Shown piece by piece: positions 33,530 through 44,582 of a DNA stretch of 64,000 bases. The notes beneath the pieces were generated by a model. It saw nothing but the letters and a program-made list of their open reading frames with translations, searched no databases and was not told where the DNA came from. The DNA lies in the NCBI GenBank assembly GCA_002077045.2, contig KZ111170.1:234122-298121 (forward strand), written 5' to 3'. The stretch comes from Rachicladosporium sp. CCFEE 5018. Taxonomy: Eukaryota > Ascomycota > Dothideomycetes > Cladosporiales > Cladosporiaceae. Both the position numbers and the translations under genes were made by a program. How positions within the stretch are numbered: the first letter of the stretch is position 1; each line of letters begins with the position of its first letter.

Positions 33530-35423
33530 TACTAGGACTTATATCGAAGTGGGCGGAGAGGTACACCGGACTCCTTTCGACATGCGAGCCCTATGTGGGT
33601 CAGGTCCAACTACTGCCACCAACATGAGTGTTCAAGGATAGCATGACAAAAGTAGCATGTGAACAGCCATCAAATTAGCTTTGCGCTTGCCATAATGTGT
33701 CTGCGAGGGGGTCAATAGTACACAACTACGATTTGAAAAACGAGGTAGCTCTAGAGAGTAGCATCACGGAGAAGGATTCGACAGCATCGCATGCACCTAT
33801 CCCTGAGCAGCTGGCATGCCTGCAGGCCATGCTGCAGAAGCACTCTCGCCCGTTCAAAATAGGGTCGATCAACTCCCCAGGTGTCGATCATTCAAGCATC
33901 GCAATCCCGGCACCAGCCAGGCTTGCGTGAAAGTTCGACGCCCATGCGCCACAAACGGTACCGTTCGCGAAGTAGCGGCTTCTGAAATCAAGACCAGCGC
34001 ACTGTGGACGCCTCGCGTACCCGCCGATGCGGTCCTAACGGCCTGCCACCGGTGAAGGATTCGGCGGCTAGGGCGGACACAGTACCGACCTATGCATCGC
34101 ATTCGCGGGCTTGATGATTGAATAATAGGCTGTAATCTGAGCTGGCTGTTTCGGACGATAGACGCAGCAAGCGATTTCTACAGACGACGGCAAAACTTGC
34201 ATACATCCGGTTGTGATTGCTGATGCGGTTGAAGCGGCGATCTTGACATCTCGAGTCCTGACTCGAGCAAAGCTGCATCTCGACGGACACCTATCTCGAG
34301 AGCGATCGCAGCGACGCAGTCATCGACGTGGCGTGACCGGTGTGAATTTATGTTGATGTACACAAACTCTGATGTGCCATTTCAGCTTTCGGTTGGATAT
34401 GCGCAGTAGCAATCTCGATTGCTATTGCGCACGTACGCAGGTAGCAATCTTCTCCCTTGTCAGACGGACCAACGTCGGCTGCTCGGGTCGGTTTCACATT
34501 CTGTGGAGGCCCAATCTACGCACGTGGACATCCCGCCGTTAGGGATGCTGACATAATGAAAGGACCTGGACAGGGCTGTTCCTGTTATTGTAGAGCCAGG
34601 CAGCATCTACATGCACATGGAATCCAGCAGCTGCGCGACTCCAATCCCGTTACCAGAGCCTGTAGTCGCGCTCTGTTGATCGGACCTGTGACAGCGTCGG
34701 TGTGCATTAAGTGCTTGTGCATGCATGCACTATGTGCGGCTGAACATTTATGGTTTGCGTGTCCCTCTTTCCTCATCTGGATCGCGGACCTTAGCGAGTG
34801 TTGGTTCCTCTGGACATGGATATCGATTGGCTACTTCGTTGGCTGGCTTGCATGATTTCAGGGACTCTCCACCTCACCAAAAGCGCTTCGGCCTGGCTGG
34901 ATCAGCCTCGAAGACGGCGATCATCGGCATACTTGATCGAGCACACGGATGTGTAACGGTGACTCGGCCGAGTAGAGACTTGACGTTCACCTGTGTGTAG
35001 AACATGCTGACTTGTCGAGATTCGGGGTCTCTCCAAAGGACGCAAAGTCGGAATATCGTGTTGGGTGATCGTCCGTGAGTGCTGATACAGTAAGAGAGAG
35101 AGCTCGCTACTGGTGCTGCCGCAGACACGTAGTTCGCTCATCTTCAGTGCCACACCCAACGTACAAAGAACAGCTTCTACTGCTTAGCCGTCGATTCATG
35201 TTGTATTGGTTTGGCTACACTTGAGGAGCGAGTGCGCGAGTCAGGACAGAATAAGATCCCTCCTGCCGGACTCCGACCGCCCTCCCGAACCTTAGTGAAG
35301 TGGGACAACGATGCTCCATCAGGTCTCAAATGCGCGATATATCGTTCCCAAACAACGGTACACGCGCACTTGTAACGAAGCAAGCTGCTTCAATGCAGAC
35401 TTCGTCGAGAGACTCGCCACACT
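33530..35423. promoter_or_regulatory. long divergent intergenic region, copy A
   Basis: About 1.9 kb between the divergent regulator and the Cys-rich unknown gene. Several open frames are shared with copy B, but the nucleotide sequence itself is so similar that this says little; one minus-strand frame at about 34874-35159 is shifted by a 4-nt indel between copies, arguing against coding. It contains the perfect palindrome noted separately. Confidence 0.5.
34250..34267. promoter_or_regulatory. 18-bp perfect palindrome, copy A
   Basis: CTCGAGTCCTGACTCGAG: arms CTCGAGTC and GACTCGAG around a 2-bp centre CT. Each arm contains an XhoI-like CTCGAG core overlapping GAGTC/GACTC. Present unchanged in copy B. 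It could be a dimer binding site; no factor assigned. Confidence 0.5.
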
Positions 35424-36833
35424 ATGGTCCGCGTGCTGTGCCTGGAGGACGAAGATCCGTCAGATGCAGAAGCTAATCCATCGATTGACTGCTTCGCCAC
35501 CAGTGGTGAAGCTGGTCAAGAGAATCCAAATCTCAACAGAGTCACAGCGGCACTAGGCTGCTATCCGTAAGTACTATCTCCGAGCTGTACTGTCTTGTCT
35601 GCCCGAGCAAATTGAACAAACAAGAAGGAGTGGAGTTCCGCACTGAAAGGCAGTGATATGCTATCGAAGCAGTAGCCATGAACGTAGGCTTCGTCTGACG
35701 TACAGATCACAGCATCATATCGCAACTGGCACGTTCATTAGACTTGAATTCCCTCCATGAGCTATCTCGGACATGTCGACAAGTCAGAGCGAACCTCTTA
35801 CAATACCGGCAAATGCTTATTGCACAGAGCCTACGCTGTGACAACGAAGAAGTCAGCGTCGGTAGTCGACTTGGCTGTGCTCTGACTGCTGGTTTGGAGC
35901 AATGGACTGTCCACGGCCGCGATGCCAAGCCATCGGACAGGCTAACAAGTGGCAAGATTGGCACATGCGCGCGTGATCTTGTCGGCGATTGCAGACGATG
36001 CGGCAAAATCATCTGTCGCGTGAGCCACACTGTGTCTATGAGCTGCTCGAAATACTAAGACTCTCGCAGAACTGCACCGTCAAATCGCCCTCCACTGCTG
36101 CACTCAAGGGTCGGAATCGAAGGCTTTGTAGAACATGCATGAAGGCGTCCATTAGCAAGCTCATCAGCACGCGATCGTGTCAGGCACTTGGGGAGTCGTA
36201 AGTACGTTTGATGAATCGCTCGAGCTCTCGCTTACATTTGGCAGCATTGATGACAGCGATGTCGAGCCGACCACCCTGCGTGATCCATGCACTTGCGCAT
36301 GCTCTGTGTGGCTCTGTCAGCCTTGTGGTCTAAGCATGCGGACGTTCGACACTACATACACCCGCGGCTGGGCCTGGCGCACTCGCTATTCTGCCTGTGG
36401 TGGCATTGGCGCAGGAATCGGCGAGGGCGTAGAGGGCGTTGAGTGCGGACGTGGAAGGGACTGCCTCACCGCTCACGAGCTCTATAAAGAGCTTGAGTGT
36501 GACGCCGATGAACTTGCAGCAATCGAGGCCGAGATGTCCCAGGCAGAGCTTGACGGGCGCTCGTGGCTAGGAAGCAGCTACACAACGCAGGAGATTGTGG
36601 GCATCGGCGGACGCGTGAAGATCAAAGTCAAGAAAAGGGTCATGGTCGGAGATGCGGTGAAAGAGTACGAGGACGAGAGAGGTAGCAACACTTACCTGCA
36701 GCGAGAGCAGAATGGTGCGAACCGCAGTTGGTGCTCGTGGTGTGAGAGGGTGGTATTAGGGAAGAAGGATCTCGAGAGCCCGGCTATGAGCTCGGAGAGC
36801 ATTGCATCGAGCTCGTCAGGAGGATCTGTGTGA
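35424..36833 (+). CDS. conserved fungal Cys-rich protein of unknown function, copy A
   Basis: A 388-residue protein built from exons 35424-35566, 35713-36019, 36070-36197 and 36245-36833 (phases 2, 0, 2). It seems to belong to an uncharacterised fungal family that I recognise by layout only. Order: an acidic N-terminus, then LHELSRTCRQVRANLLQYRQ (about 62), two CxxC pairs in ARDLVGDCRRCGKIICR, another in RRLCRTCMKA, the block CTCACSVWLCQPCG, then TRGWAWRTRYSACGG with a Gly-rich GIGAGIGEGVEGVECGRGRD, and a final SWCSWCERV. At least five Cys pairs could bind zinc. The C-terminal 20 residues are Ser-rich. The first exon is supported by an ATG, phase and the same structure in copy B. No function is assigned. 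Confidence 0.8.
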
Positions 36834-37001
36834 AGTCGCATGAAGCTACAGATGAGCAGATGCATTATGACTAGCAATGTGCACAAAGCCGGGGCAGAGG
36901 TTTGTTAAATGAAGCGAAGATATGCTGGCAACGAGCAAATCCTCCAGTGCGATCTCTTCGCAATGACACCCAGTCTGATACAACCACAAGATCACGATTG
37001 C

Positions 37002-39723
37002 CTAGAACTTGAATCTCATCAGTCCCGGATTCAAAGCAATCGGCAATGCTACGTGAGAGACAACGAGAGTCCCCAACGGCCAGATAGCCGTGAACTGTCG
37101 GATCCTCCAGAGAGGTGGCACGAAGAAAGCCAGCACGATCATGCCTGCGGTAATGATGAAGCAGATCCCCAGCGTCCACTTGAAACCCTTCAAGATCTTC
37201 TTGAACTCCTCGCCAAAGGTCGTATCCTCAATTTCTTTCTGCGTAGCGCCCCAAGACATATCCTTGCCAACAAAATGCGAGACCAGTGCCTGCGAGACAT
37301 GGATCGAGATGCCACCGAGGAAGATGGTCATCATCGGGATCCAGCTGATGTTCTCCCACAAACTGGCTAAGAAGCCCATCTCTTTGATGCGGTAGCGGAG
37401 GTACGCGAGGGCCAAGTTGCCGCAGCCCGTGAAGACAATGACGATGGCGAAGTAGAGCTTGAAGCTGTCGACGTAGTAGTGGTCGAGGAAGCCATTGAAC
37501 CAGCCGACGAGGAAGTAGTTGAGTAGGGTAAGCCAGAAAGAGCAGCCGATTGCATGGTACGTGCCGATATAGGCTAGGATGTTGAATTTAGCGGGCAGGG
37601 GCATGCCAGAAAAAAGGAAGGTGCGGAAGAGCTTTGTGACAGGGCCGCGCTTGTACCAGTGTCGAATAGGATGGAACAGGAGCTCGCTGCAGCCGAAAGC
37701 ATACTTTTCCCAGCGGGCAAGCTCGTCTTGGACTGTGAGCGAGACGCCTTCTTTGAAGCCGCCGTCGAAGTAGGCTCCAAGACGGACGATGTACCCGATG
37801 GACTGCAAACGGAGGGCCATGTCGAAGTCCTCCGAGACTGTCTCCTCAGACCAGATCTTCTCATGGTCGTCGAGCTTGCAATGGTAAGCGATCTGTTGCT
37901 GAGCACCCCAGCGGATGACGGCATTGTGGCCGACAAATGGAGCCACGTCCCCGTTTGACACCGCGTAGCGAATCTGGGTGTAGACCATGTCCGTGAAGAA
38001 GGTGATGCCTCGCTCGAAGAAACTGTCGGAGACTTGCATGACGCCAGATGCATACTGGATGATCGCCACCTCTGGGCATTGCTCCATCTCAGAAACAGCA
38101 TCGAGGAAGCAATCCGTCGGTACACGGGTGTCGGAGTCAATGATCAGAATGTAGTCGCCGATGCGAATGTTGCCGTCAGCCCAAGTACGTCCTTTGTCTT
38201 CCTCGACGACCTCTGCTAGGGCATTGCGGTACACAAAGTCCTCGTCGTCCTTCGCCCAGCCCTCGTGTCTCTCGACGTTGGCCAGCTTCTCTTCGACACG
38301 TGAACTGATCCACAGGCAGTAGTTCATGTTGGACGCCTTTTTGAACTTGCCGCGGCGTACGTAAATTGATCCGTCATCGAGCACTTGCTTGTGGGCAGGC
38401 CGAGCAACCCAACCGATATTGTGCTCTTCGTAGAAATCTTGCTTCACCTGGGCGTCAGTATCAGAGTCTAATTGCATGCCGTCTTCGTTGACAAAGATGT
38501 TGGCAGACCCGCCTTGCATCTCATACGTCGAAATGGCAGCTTTGAGTGAGCGTATAGTTGGTGCGATGACGTTCGCAATGCCCTCTCTGTATACGGGCAT
38601 CTGTATGGTGATGTGCGGTAAGCTACCTGGCTCACGGCGGATCCGCGGCGATCGAACGCCTGAGTAGAACTTGCTGTTCTGCAGCATCTGCTTGATGGGC
38701 GCTACAACCTGGAAGAAATCGCTAACAAGACACTGGAAGAAGAAAATGGCCAGCCAGAACTGCGGTGCGAACAACGCAACAAAGACGAGTCGGATCCAGT
38801 TGTTGTCCACAATCGACTGGAAGACCAGCTGCTTCCAGCCCGTGCCGATGGATGCTACGCACAAGCAAAGAGAAAGAGCGCAGGTCATTGGTGTGATTAG
38901 CATGAATCTCCGTGGCTTCTGCTTGACAGCAGCTTCGTCGTCCTCGAACACTCTTTTCTCCTTGACATGCGGTTCCTTCGGGATCTCATCCTCATCAGAG
39001 TGGATTGATGCGGCATCCCAGATCATGTCCATGAGTTGCTTCTCCATGTCTTGGGCACGCGTGAGCAGATGACGAGGGTTGTCGTCCCAAACAACCAAGA
39101 TGCGACGATCGGAGATGAACGCGGCAGATGTATGCTTCAGACAATGTGGCAGATGGGCCATTTCTTCTAGCACCTGCACGCTGAGTCCACCCTTGAGCGG
39201 TACGAACGGCGTCTTTAGATGTTCCAGGAAAAGCTGAATGACTCGTGTGTTGATAGTGACGGCGGACTTGGGAAGGTGTCAGTAAGTAGCAAGCAATGCA
39301 CAACATAAAGCCCTGACCTACCTTGACATTGAGCAACTCGACAGCTCGGAGGAATCCGTCGGGATTCTCAGCAAGCCCGGAGGGACAGCATGCATACGAG
39401 CCTCTGCCTTTCTTGACAACCACGCCTTCATCGTAACCGTTTTGGATCCACGTCTTCTCCACTTGTTGCTGGTGGAGGTAATTGACAGTGACCTGACACT
39501 TGAGATCGGCCATGTCTGCCTCTTCGGCATTTGTTGGCGAGGATGGCCGACTGGTCCATGGAGATCCGAAGCCTGGACTGTCGGGTGGCGAGCCAAACAA
39601 GCTCCTCTGAGGCGACGCTGCATTCTCCACGACCTTCTCCGGAAGCACGTTGGGTCCCACATGCTCGTCTGCGGCGGCCTTCTGATCATCGACTGCGGGC
39701 TTGAAGTAGCTTTTGAGGCCCAT
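37002..39723 (-). CDS. family 2 glycosyltransferase (ZtGT2-like), copy A
   Basis: An 888-residue membrane-bound processive-type GT2, resembling the conserved fungal GT2 reported in Zymoseptoria tritici to be needed for hyphal growth on solid surfaces. Exons 39322-39723 and 37002-39266, phase 0. A cytosolic N-terminal region is followed by transmembrane helices (MLITPMTCALSLCLCVASIG; FVALFAPQFWLAIFFFQCLV), the catalytic domain with HITIQMPVYREGI, NEDGMQ, the DxD in IIDSDTRVP, SEDFDMALRL (acceptor Asp) and LARWEKYAFG, and then about five C-terminal helices. It is distinct from chitin synthases in motif wording. The nucleotide-sugar donor is unknown. Intact in both copies. Confidence 0.9.
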
Positions 39724-41149
39724 GTTGTTTGAGGCTCAAAGGATGCCGCTGCGTGCGAAGGGCTTCGCGTGGATCGTGAGGAATGTGTGGCGATTGCTTA
39801 CAAGCACGAATGTGAAGTATGCGGTACCACAAGGGTCGTCGGATGCATCCCAGAACTCGTATGCAGAAGAGACGATAGAATTCGCGGATTGTAAGGCGCA
39901 CGGCGGTAAGGACTGGAAGAGCTGAACAAGGTGCAGTGGTGGCGGCACTCTGATGTGGGCCTTGACACGTTCGAGAACGCTGCTATATTCGTTGAGAAGG
40001 CATCGCACCAGGGGTCTCGCGCCGACACCGTGGAAGGAAAAGTGAATCATGACAGCGGTCTTGGTGTACAAACTTAGCTCTTTCTTGGCTGGGAAGGGCA
40101 CCAGTGTCGAAACCTACAACGGTCAGCTTTCACGCAAGCGAGAGACGATCGAGCCAATTTCAAAGACCTGCGACAGTGATCGCTATGATGTTGCTATTGC
40201 GAGAGTGACATTTCATAACGAGTGTCGACGTTGTTGTGAGTGATGCTCGCGATGCGTCCCATAAGCTCTGATGACCTGGGTAGGCATCGCCAGCATTCGA
40301 CTTCGACAAGTGGCTGTGTGCAGACCATAACGACACGTAATCGGCCCCTAAATTGATGCCGTACTGCGAAGTCTTGCCCAGGGGCGTTATGAGACCTGCG
40401 TAGCTGCAGGTGGCAGCGATGTCTTGCAAGAGCCCAATCCGGCTATTTCGCGTCATAAAGGCGGAACCGCACGGGCGGTGGCATTGAAAACGCTCGCGAG
40501 TTTGGCGCTGCCAGTATTATGGGTATGGTGACCTTTGCGAGACACTTCGTGGAACCCTCGACCTGATGGTGCCATGTGGACGAGCTGTTTGCGGAAACTT
40601 CGGCGGCCCGAGACCGCGAGTCTGTTTTGGCGTCTCACAATGTATACGCTATGTGTAGGGACTCACATCTGCAGATATCGCTTTTGCGATGCATAGCCAG
40701 CCTCCACTACGATTAGATCGATGCGAGTTGCCCCGGCGTACGCTGACCGTTTGCAAGGCTCTTGCGCCAGTAGGAGTCCCAAACGCAGCCCACAACTTCC
40801 TCATTAGTCATTTCCGCTCCCGAATCGCCAGCCTTACTCTGATCGAGATCGCGGATATGTAGCATGCAGCCTTGCAGCCTCGTTCGTGTTCCAGTCAGGT
40901 GTGCCCACATCGCGCGGGCCCTTGAGCCAAAGCCGCGGGCTTTCTTACAACCTGGGAAGCTGTTTCATCGCCGAATATGTCCCGACTTGCGTGTGGCCTA
41001 TCGATGCGCTCACTCATAGACCACGCTCGCCTGTATTTCTCCAGTCAATTGCTGCAGAAGATTCTTGCCCATCCGTGCTACAGTGGTACTTCAAGATTAT
41101 GTCGTTGCTCTCGATCTTGCTTTTGAAGTTCAGTCATCATTGTCGTGCA
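39724..41149. other. intergenic, GT2 promoter and MAD2 3' flank, copy A
   Basis: About 1.4 kb. The GT2 promoter should be in the left part. A minus-strand frame at 40713-40910 (65 residues, MWAHLTGTRTRLQGC...) is kept in copy B (61867-62064), but four of the five base differences change an amino acid, so I do not call it a gene. Confidence 0.45.
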
Positions 41150-41934
41150 TCACTCAGCAAGTCGGTACGACACCATTGTGTCGATCTTGTGACTGTTTGT
41201 CGAGAAGCTCCTGAGCTGAACCTTCTCGGCGTTCTTCACTTCCTTCGCGTCGCTGTCGCCCCACTCAAGCGGGACGTCGCTGTCTGCATCCGCGTACACC
41301 AGGACATTGAATGTGCAGTTGCCATCGAGCATGGGTAGGAAGGTGACCGATGCAGTGACCTGACGGAAGAGCGATTGGATTTCGGCTTGGATCTCAGGTT
41401 CAGTCTTCTCCGAAGCAGAGTCAGGTTCGGTGCGTGCGTCGGCGTTCTCCTTGTCTTCCGTAGAAGCTTCGGCTCGCTTCTTGCTGCTGTCGTTGAAGAC
41501 GTTGACCTGCGTTCTGTAAGTTCAAGTCCAGAGCTGTGTTGGAGGATGCACACTCACATCAAATTGCCACCTCTCGATATGCTCGCCAGTCTCCTTACTA
41601 GTGACGACAATGACGAGCTTCGAGATCTTCGACTTCTGCATCCACTTGCTGAGTTGACCCATGATCTTCTTGATGTAGGCTTTGACTTGGTCATCGAGCG
41701 AGACCATCATGTTCAGCCCATACTTCTTGACACTTGGAGCCCGTCAGCACTTTTCATCGAGTTCGTTATCTACGTGACTTACGGGACGAAGTCCTCAGGA
41801 GGGTACACTCCTCGTTGAAACAGTATGGTGTTCGTTGCGAACTCGAAGAACTCCACGCATAGCTTCGAGGAGCCTTTGATGGACAGCTTGTGGACTTTCG
41901 ACTTGTCCGCGGACGGAGGAGCAGCAGAGGGCAT
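41150..41934 (-). CDS. MAD2: spindle checkpoint protein Mad2, copy A
   Basis: A 227-residue HORMA-domain protein, part of the mitotic checkpoint complex that inhibits Cdc20/APC at unattached kinetochores. Exons 41783-41934, 41558-41732 and 41150-41506 (phases 2 and 0). Family sequence is plain: FEFATNTILFQRGVYPPEDF, VKKYGLNMMVSLDDQVKAYI, ISKLVIVVTSKETGEHIERW, RQVTASVTFLPMLDGNCTFN, and the C-terminal safety-belt segment VQLRSFSTNSHKIDTMVSYR. A charged insertion of about 35 residues (KKRAEASTEDKENADARTEP) between the second and third exon parts makes it longer than the ~205-residue norm. The start ATG follows CATC. Confidence 0.96.
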
Positions 41935-42143
41935 GATGAGCAGTGTCGATTCTGTAGTGTGAGCGTCTTGCTAATGACAATCGTATGCAATGCTCGTCGC
42001 CAGTCTTTCGAGAAGCCCAATGTTTGGCCGCGTTGATGAGGCAACTCAAAGGCTTGGCAATATGACTTTGACTTGGGCGATCCTCATCGAACCGTGACGA
42101 CCTTAAGGACCATCATGCATTGAGCGCGACGGCGATCAGCTCC

Positions 42144-43590
42144 ATGCGACGATGTCTCCTATTCTCGGCACGTAATGCACTCTCACTGTCGCGGTCCAGC
42201 TCGCGACATAGTCTACAATATGGCTTCCACACCACTGCCCAACGTCTCGCAAAGCGAGTCCCTTCGGAGGTGGAAAAGCGCATCGCAAATATTCCCATAG
42301 AGCGCTTTCGCAACTTCTGCATCGTCGCGCATGTCGATCATGGGAAGAGCACACTCAGCGATCGCCTATTGGAGTTGACTGGGACGATCGAGAAGGGTGG
42401 GAACAAGCAGATCCTTGACAAGCTGGATGTGGAGCGAGAGCGTGGCATCACTGTCAAGGCGCAGACATGTTCTATGATTTACAACTATAAAGGCGAGGAC
42501 TATCTGCTGCATTTGGTCGACACGCCGGGACATGTCGACTTCCGTGCTGAAGTGAGCAGGAGTTATGCCAGCTGTGGTGGCGCATTGCTGCTGGTAGATG
42601 CTTCACAGGGCGTGCAGGCGTAGACCGTGGCGAACTTCTATCTGGCGTTCGCGCAGAACTTGGAGCTTATTCCGGTGCTGAATAAGATCGACCTGCCCTC
42701 TGCGGACAAGGAGAGAACGTTGACCCAGCTAAGGGATACGTTCGAGATTGATCCGACTAACGCTATCTGCTTGTCGGCCAAGACAGGCTTGAATGTTGAG
42801 CAGCTATTGCCGACAATTGTCGAGCAAGTACCTGCTCCGACTACGAGCGATGGGGCACCTCTAAAGTTACTTCTAGTGGACAGCTGGTACGATAACTATA
42901 AGGGTGTGATCTTGCTCGTCCGTATATTCGATGGCGCTGTCAGGGCAGGCGACAGACTCGTATCGCTCGCCACAAGTCAGGAATATATCGTCGGAGAAGT
43001 CGGGATCCAGTATCCTCTCGAGACTCCGCAGACTGTGCTACGAGCCGGCCAAGTAGGGTACATGTACTTCAACCCGGGCATGAAGCGAAGCAAAGACGCC
43101 AAGATCGGTGACACCTACACCACCGTAGGCAACGCAAAGAAGGTCCAGATGTTCCCCGGCTTCGAAGAGCCGCAATCAATGGTCTTCGTCGCCGCCTTCC
43201 CCACAGACCAAGGCGACTACACCCACCTCGAAGACAGCATCAATCAAGTCACCCTCAACGATCGCTCCGTCCTAGTCATGAAGGAGTCCTCAGAAGCTCT
43301 TGGCGCCGGCTGGCGTCTCGGCTTCCTAGGCACACTCCACTGCTCCGTCTTCGAAGACCGTCTCCGACAAGAGCATGGCGCAAGCATCATCATCACCCCG
43401 CCCTCCGTGCCCTTCAAGATCATCCGCCGCGACGGGACAGAGGAAATCATCCGCAACCCAAACGATTTCCCCGAGACTTCCTTCATTCACCAGCATATCG
43501 CTGACGTCCAGGAACCCATCATAACCGCCACAATCGCCCTCCCCGAAGAATATCTAGGCAAAGTGATTGAGCTCTGCGAAGCCAACCGCG
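42144..43590 (+). pseudogene. GUF1: GUF1 (elongation factor 4, mitochondrial), nonsense-disrupted, copy A
   Basis: Translational GTPase of the LepA/EF4 family, acting on mitochondrial ribosomes. The N-terminus (MRRCLLFSARNALSLSRSSS) resembles a mitochondrial presequence; G1 AHVDHGKST, G2 RGITVKAQT and G3 DTPGHVDF precede a TAG at 42621-42623 (codon 160), where copy B reads CAG (Gln). Downstream the frame stays open for 967 bp with G4 NKIDLP, G5 SAK and domains II-III (FNPGMKRSKDAKIGDTYTTV, LHCSVFEDRLRQEHGASI) until the N gap. No alternative splice removes the stop and no in-frame ATG follows closely. The lack of other damage points to a recent loss or a base-call error. The 3' end, about 160 codons, is missing in the gap. 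Confidence 0.85.
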
Positions 43591-43690
43591 NNNNNNNNNN
43601 NNNNNNNNNNNNNNNNNNNNNNNNNNNNNNNNNNNNNNNNNNNNNNNNNNNNNNNNNNNNNNNNNNNNNNNNNNNNNNNNNNNNNNNNNN
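43591..43690. other. assembly gap, 100 N
   Basis: Exactly 100 N at the junction between copies A and B. It hides the GUF1 3' end of copy A and the 3' part of the RfeG-like gene of copy B. Confidence 0.98.
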
Positions 43691-44582
43691 CCAAACCCAG
43701 CTGGCGCAGCAGCGCGACCATAACCTGGTGCTTCTGCTCCGGCGTAGGCCTGCCTAGGATCTGTCTGATAAGCTCTGCTGTCCTGGCCATACCGGGGGTC
43801 CCGAGGGTCTATGGCGGGTCCGCCGCGATCACCCGCAAGCTGTCTGTCCTGATAACGAGGCGCCGGAGGATCAACGTCCATATGATCATCATAACGATCG
43901 ACGGGAGCACGGCCTACAGGGGCTCGGTCCATAGGCATCCGGTCCATGGGCATCCTGTCCATTGGCATACGGTCCACAATTCTGTCGCCTGACGGTCTAC
44001 CTTGTGGCATCCTGTCCGATCCCCTCTCTGGCATGCGCTCCCTGGCTGCGGCTGCAGCGTACATGGCATCAGTGGACGGTGAAGATCGAGCACGACCCTG
44101 TCCTGGGAGGGCTCGTTCGATTGCTGCACTTTGGGCAGCCGATCCCTCGTAGCCGGCGCCTGCTTTTAAGTTAGGCACTGTGATCCCTTTTATATGTGGT
44201 AAGTCTGGGCTGTAACTACCTCGTTGTCCGGTAACGCGCTGTTCCGCGACCCAGCGAGCAGAGTCAGCCTTGAGATCGGAGATCATGGCCTAGTGGACTT
44301 GTTAGTGATAGTCCGGACTCTGTACCAGTCATGACAGACGCACTGTAGTCAAATTTCTGTAAGCCTTGATCCAATAGCCAGGCACACCCTGCAGTGACGT
44401 TAGTGACTTGGACAACGCCGGAGAGGGAGAGATGCCCGAACCGCGTATGACCCAGTACCCAGTCCGGGGCGTGCAGTGGCATCATTACCGAGATATCTCT
44501 GGATGTCCGTGGTGATGACATGGCGATCTATGCCGGTACCTGGCACGAACCACGAGCGTTCAACATCTCCGGCTGGAGGCAT
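43691..44582 (-). CDS. RfeG-like putative transcription factor, copy B, 3' truncated
   Basis: Same gene as at 21805-23417. Exons 44442-44582, 44344-44388 and from 44289 into the gap at 43691; the low-complexity RDPRD repeats and C-terminus are lost in the N run. The surviving ~260 residues differ from copy A by only a few substitutions, e.g. in the stretch after the first 30 residues of exon 3. The weak GTTCG donor is retained, supporting the intron model or a shared ancestral quirk. Confidence 0.75.

Larger units (their letters stand above)
22526..42820 (+). repeat. duplicated block, copy A
   Basis: This ~20.3 kb aligns in direct orientation with 43691-64000, gene for gene, intron for intron. 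The offset drifts only from 21165 to 21180 bp over the whole length, so indels are few and balanced. Copy A actually extends on both sides: left to 21697 (the 3' end of the RfeG-like gene) and right to 43590 (more of GUF1), where copy B is cut by the gap or the window end. Confidence 0.97.

Noticed and set aside
33697..33930. 77-residue frame shared by both copies (also 54850-55083)
   Set aside because: It has no ATG start (GTG), and conservation is explained by the overall similarity of the two copies.
34874..35159. Minus-strand frame with LWRDPESRQVSMFYTQVNVK-like sequence in both copies
   Set aside because: A 4-nt indel shifts the frame between copies, and no splice structure repairs it.
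39736..40101. 121-residue minus-strand frame upstream of the GT2 gene
   Set aside because: No equivalent open frame in copy B and no recognisable family; probably promoter sequence.
40713..40910. 65-residue frame kept in both copies
   Set aside because: Most base differences between copies change the protein, so there is no sign of coding constraint.
42627..43757. GUF1 C-terminal frame continuing through the second gap into the next contig
   Set aside because: The part after the gap is antisense to the RfeG-like gene; the fusion is an artefact of N runs.
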